NCBI GenBank assembly: GCA_902167325.1
Contig: LR632930.1
Span: forward strand, 5,456,001 to 5,520,000
Source: Chitinophaga pinensis
GTDB taxonomy: Bacteria > Bacteroidota > Bacteroidia > Chitinophagales > Chitinophagaceae
Direction of reading: 5' to 3'
Length of the DNA stretch: 64,000 nt
The position numbers and the translations under genes are program-made. The notes below the pieces were generated by a model. That model was given only the letters and a program-made list of their open reading frames with translations, did not search any database and had not been told where the DNA came from. Of the stretch, positions 61,967-64,000 are shown in pieces (within the stretch, counting starts at the first letter, position 1; the number at the start of each line of letters is the position of its first letter).

Positions 61967-64000
61967 TTATTTTGGTTGAGGTAATCTTCTGATGCTGATT
62001 TCTTTTCCGTAATAACGTGTTTCCGCATCTGCTGCACCGGCAGGGTCAAAGGAACGAGGGTTGTTCTTCCCGATCCAGATAACCCGGAAAGTCCGTTGCT
62101 CCGGCATACCGGGGAAGCTTCCCTTCCGAGCGCCTATTGTAAGCTCGCCCTTACTGTCGTTATATCGGATGGGGATGTTACTGAACCGCCCTTTTTCGTA
62201 TCCGTAGGTGGTATCTTCGTCTTCATAGAGGCTAAAAGAGGCATCGCTGCCTGTGTATACAAACAGTGTTACGGTATCAGCCGGCTTCTCTGCAGTGTAC
62301 TGAAGAGCAGGACCTGCCGGGATAATGGATCCCTCCCGCACATATACCGGCATCCGCTCATAGGGAGCTTCCACACGGATATGATTCCCTCCTTCCTGCC
62401 ATATTCCATTGTACAGGTCGTACCACCCCTGCCCGCCCGGCAGGTACAATTCACGCGTACGGGCACCGAATGAATAAACGGGACTTATTAGCAGCGAAGG
62501 ACCGAACATATACTGATCACCTGTTTCGCGCGACAGCTTATCCTGCGGAAAATCCATTATCAGGCCACGCATGATCGTATAGTCGTTATGATAAGTCATC
62601 CCCGCCAGTGAGTAGATGTAGGGCATGAGGCGGTATCTGAGCTTGTTGTAATACAGCATGCTTTCATATGCCGGACTTCCCTCTTCCGACACATGGAATA
62701 TTTCCCTGAACGGGAACTGGCCGTGGGAGCGGAACAACGGTACAAAAGCTCCAAACTGGAACCAGCGTGTCTGCAACTCGCGCCACTCAGCAGAATCTGA
62801 TGGAAGGCCCTGTTCATATCGCTTCTCTACTGCGAATCCTCCGATATCCATCGTCCAGTAAGGCAGGCCCGACATGGAGAAATTAACACCCGCCATAATC
62901 TGTGCTTTCATGTCTTCCCACCGCGATCCGATATCGCCGCTCCATATGGCTGCAGCATACCGCTGCGATCCTGCAAATCCGGAGCGCGTCAGTAAAAACA
63001 CTCGCTTCATGGAATCGGCCGAGCGTTGCCCTTCATATATGCCACGTGCATTTTCAAGCGGGTATGCGTTGAGGTATTCCGCCGCCAGGCCGGCAGACAA
63101 AGGCGTCATTTGCGCCAGGCGTTTTTCTGGCGATACGTTTGAAAGAATATCGGGTTCGCTGGCATCCATCCACCAGGCATCTACCCCGCGGGAATAGAGT
63201 TTTTTATGCAGCAGGTCCCAGAAACCGCGACGTGCCCTATCATTAAAAGCATCATAAAAAGTGGAGATGTATCCCTGCCCGATCCAGTCGCGCTGGCGGT
63301 CGGCAATGTTACGCGGGTATAACCATCCCCTGCCTTCAAACTGGTGGTATACATCAATCCCTTCATACACTTTGGGCCACACAGAAATCATAAACCGGGT
63401 GTTGTATTTGCCATGCAATTCACGGATCATTCCATTAGCATCGGGGAAGCGCGCTTCGTCGAAGTCCTGGCTGCCCCAGTCATTTTCTTTCCAGTAGCTC
63501 CAGTCCTGCACCACATTATCGAGCGGGATGCCTCTCTTACGGAACGCTGCTACGGTTTCCAGGACTTCTCCCTGCGTTTTATAACGTTCGCGGCTCTGCC
63601 AGAAGCCCATGGCCCAGCGGGGCATTACGGGGGCTTTGCCTGTAAGGGTGCGGTAACCTGCAATCACTTCATCGGCATTTTTACCGGCAATACAGTAATA
63701 GTCCAGTTGCTTCCCAGCCTGTGAAGCGAAAGTGAAAGCATCCCTGTCTTCTGCGGGTACCGGGTTCAGCCATTTCACGCTGAGGTAGGAAGCCCCCCCA
63801 TCGGGTATCCACTGAATTTTAAGGGTGTGCCTGCGATCTTTTTCCAGCGGCAGCTTCAAAGCTGCGGAGCCCGGGTTCCAGCACTGGCGCCAGTTATCGA
63901 GGATGAGCTTTCCATCGAGCCAGCATTTCACATACCCGCCATATACAACCCGGAAGGTATGATCACCTGTAAACCCGGAAGCAATGGCACCCTCCCAGGT
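61967..64000 (-). CDS. GH31 alpha-glycosidase with PA14 insert (partial, cut by window edge)
   Basis: This is a family 31 glycosidase, open to the right edge of the window, with at least 677 codons visible. It begins within a PA14-like insert ('YVKCWLDGKLILDNWRQCW'). The catalytic domain follows, with nucleophile motif 'WWMDASEPD' near residue 250 of the visible part and acid/base motif 'AIWSGDIGSRWEDM'. 'PHILQ'-type maltase signals are absent. PA14-bearing GH31s are often alpha-xylosidases of xyloglucan loci, so that specificity is a fair guess. It is upstream of, and probably cotranscribed with, SusC and SusD. Confidence 0.9.
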   Translation of the reverse strand, partial: TWEGAIASGFTGDHTFRVVYGGYVKCWLDGKLILDNWRQCWNPGSAALKLPLEKDRRHTLKIQWIPDGGASYLSVKWLNPVPAEDRDAFTFASQAGKQLDYYCIAGKNADEVIAGYRTLTGKAPVMPRWAMGFWQSRERYKTQGEVLETVAAFRKRGIPLDNVVQDWSYWKENDWGSQDFDEARFPDANGMIRELHGKYNTRFMISVWPKVYEGIDVYHQFEGRGWLYPRNIADRQRDWIGQGYISTFYDAFNDRARRGFWDLLHKKLYSRGVDAWWMDASEPDILSNVSPEKRLAQMTPLSAGLAAEYLNAYPLENARGIYEGQRSADSMKRVFLLTRSGFAGSQRYAAAIWSGDIGSRWEDMKAQIMAGVNFSMSGLPYWTMDIGGFAVEKRYEQGLPSDSAEWRELQTRWFQFGAFVPLFRSHGQFPFREIFHVSEEGSPAYESMLYYNKLRYRLMPYIYSLAGMTYHNDYTIMRGLIMDFPQDKLSRETGDQYMFGPSLLISPVYSFGARTRELYLPGGQGWYDLYNGIWQEGGNHIRVEAPYERMPVYVREGSIIPAGPALQYTAEKPADTVTLFVYTGSDASFSLYEDEDTTYGYEKGRFSNIPIRYNDSKGELTIGARKGSFPGMPEQRTFRVIWIGKNNPRSFDPAGAADAETRYYGKEISIRRLPQPK

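Noticed and set aside
1..64000. CRISPR array, prophage, integrase, insertion sequence, tRNA or rRNA
   Set aside because: I looked for regular direct repeats with spacers, transposase or integrase motifs and tRNA-like cloverleaf sequence and saw none.

Overview
The window is a chromosomal stretch of about 64 kb from a Bacteroidota species, most likely a Chitinophaga-like member of the Chitinophagaceae. This placement is inferred from two SusC/SusD pairs, lipoproteins of the DUF4959/DUF5000/DUF4998 type, a Bacteroidota-type succinate dehydrogenase cytochrome b, LytTR two-component genes, FtsX-type permeases that open with the usual Bacteroidota N-terminus, weak ribosome binding sites and a GC content near 50%. 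I saw no rRNA, tRNA, CRISPR array, transposase, integrase or phage gene.

Layout. (1) 66-10467: a polysaccharide-utilisation locus. On the minus strand it has SusC, SusD and two surface lipoproteins. Divergent from it are a GntR/UTRA regulator and a large type I mannose-6-phosphate isomerase-like protein, which suggests a mannose-containing substrate. (2) 10669-18407: a mosaic of small enzymes (methyltransferase, alpha/beta hydrolases, NmrA-type reductase, a frameshifted YCII protein, AhpD-like protein), plus an orphan succinate dehydrogenase cytochrome b and a bestrophin channel. (3) 18577-23742: a PIF1-like helicase, a small membrane protein behind a tandem operator, a class C beta-lactamase-like hydrolase and a TlpA-type thioredoxin. 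(4) 23824-28291: a beta-hydroxyacid dehydrogenase-like protein, then a DUF1080 lipoprotein and a large propeller/cytochrome c lipoprotein. (5) 28433-36875: MscS channel, hydrolase, ArsR/AHSA1 pair with its own operators, amino-acid permease, and a secreted clan GH-D-like glycosidase. (6) 37418-39462: a compact three-gene periplasmic sulfur module: Tat-exported DsrE-like protein, TsdA-like dihaem cytochrome, secreted DsrE protein. (7) 39550-48592: EamA exporter, Ada, FtsX-type permease, Ca2+-type P-type ATPase, an unknown secreted protein, and a class A beta-lactamase-like protein. (8) 48660-55046: a PhcB-like methyltransferase divergent from a flavin monooxygenase plus hybrid histidine kinase operon, followed by a LytTR regulator and its LytS-type kinase. 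(9) 55218-64000: metallophosphoesterase, an unknown secreted protein, then a second polysaccharide locus (GH31, SusC, SusD) that runs off the right edge.

The best candidate for an undescribed system is region 8. The hybrid kinase carries the aromatic-sensing XylR_N/V4R module known from NtrC-type activators such as XylR, DmpR and MopR, with the full MopR zinc-ligand spacing (Cys195, Glu218, Cys221, Cys229). It lies 5 bp behind a flavin monooxygenase and divergent from a methyltransferase of the type that makes 3-hydroxypalmitate methyl ester signals. This could be a make-and-sense small-molecule circuit. The second candidate is the sulfur module at 37.4-39.5 kb.
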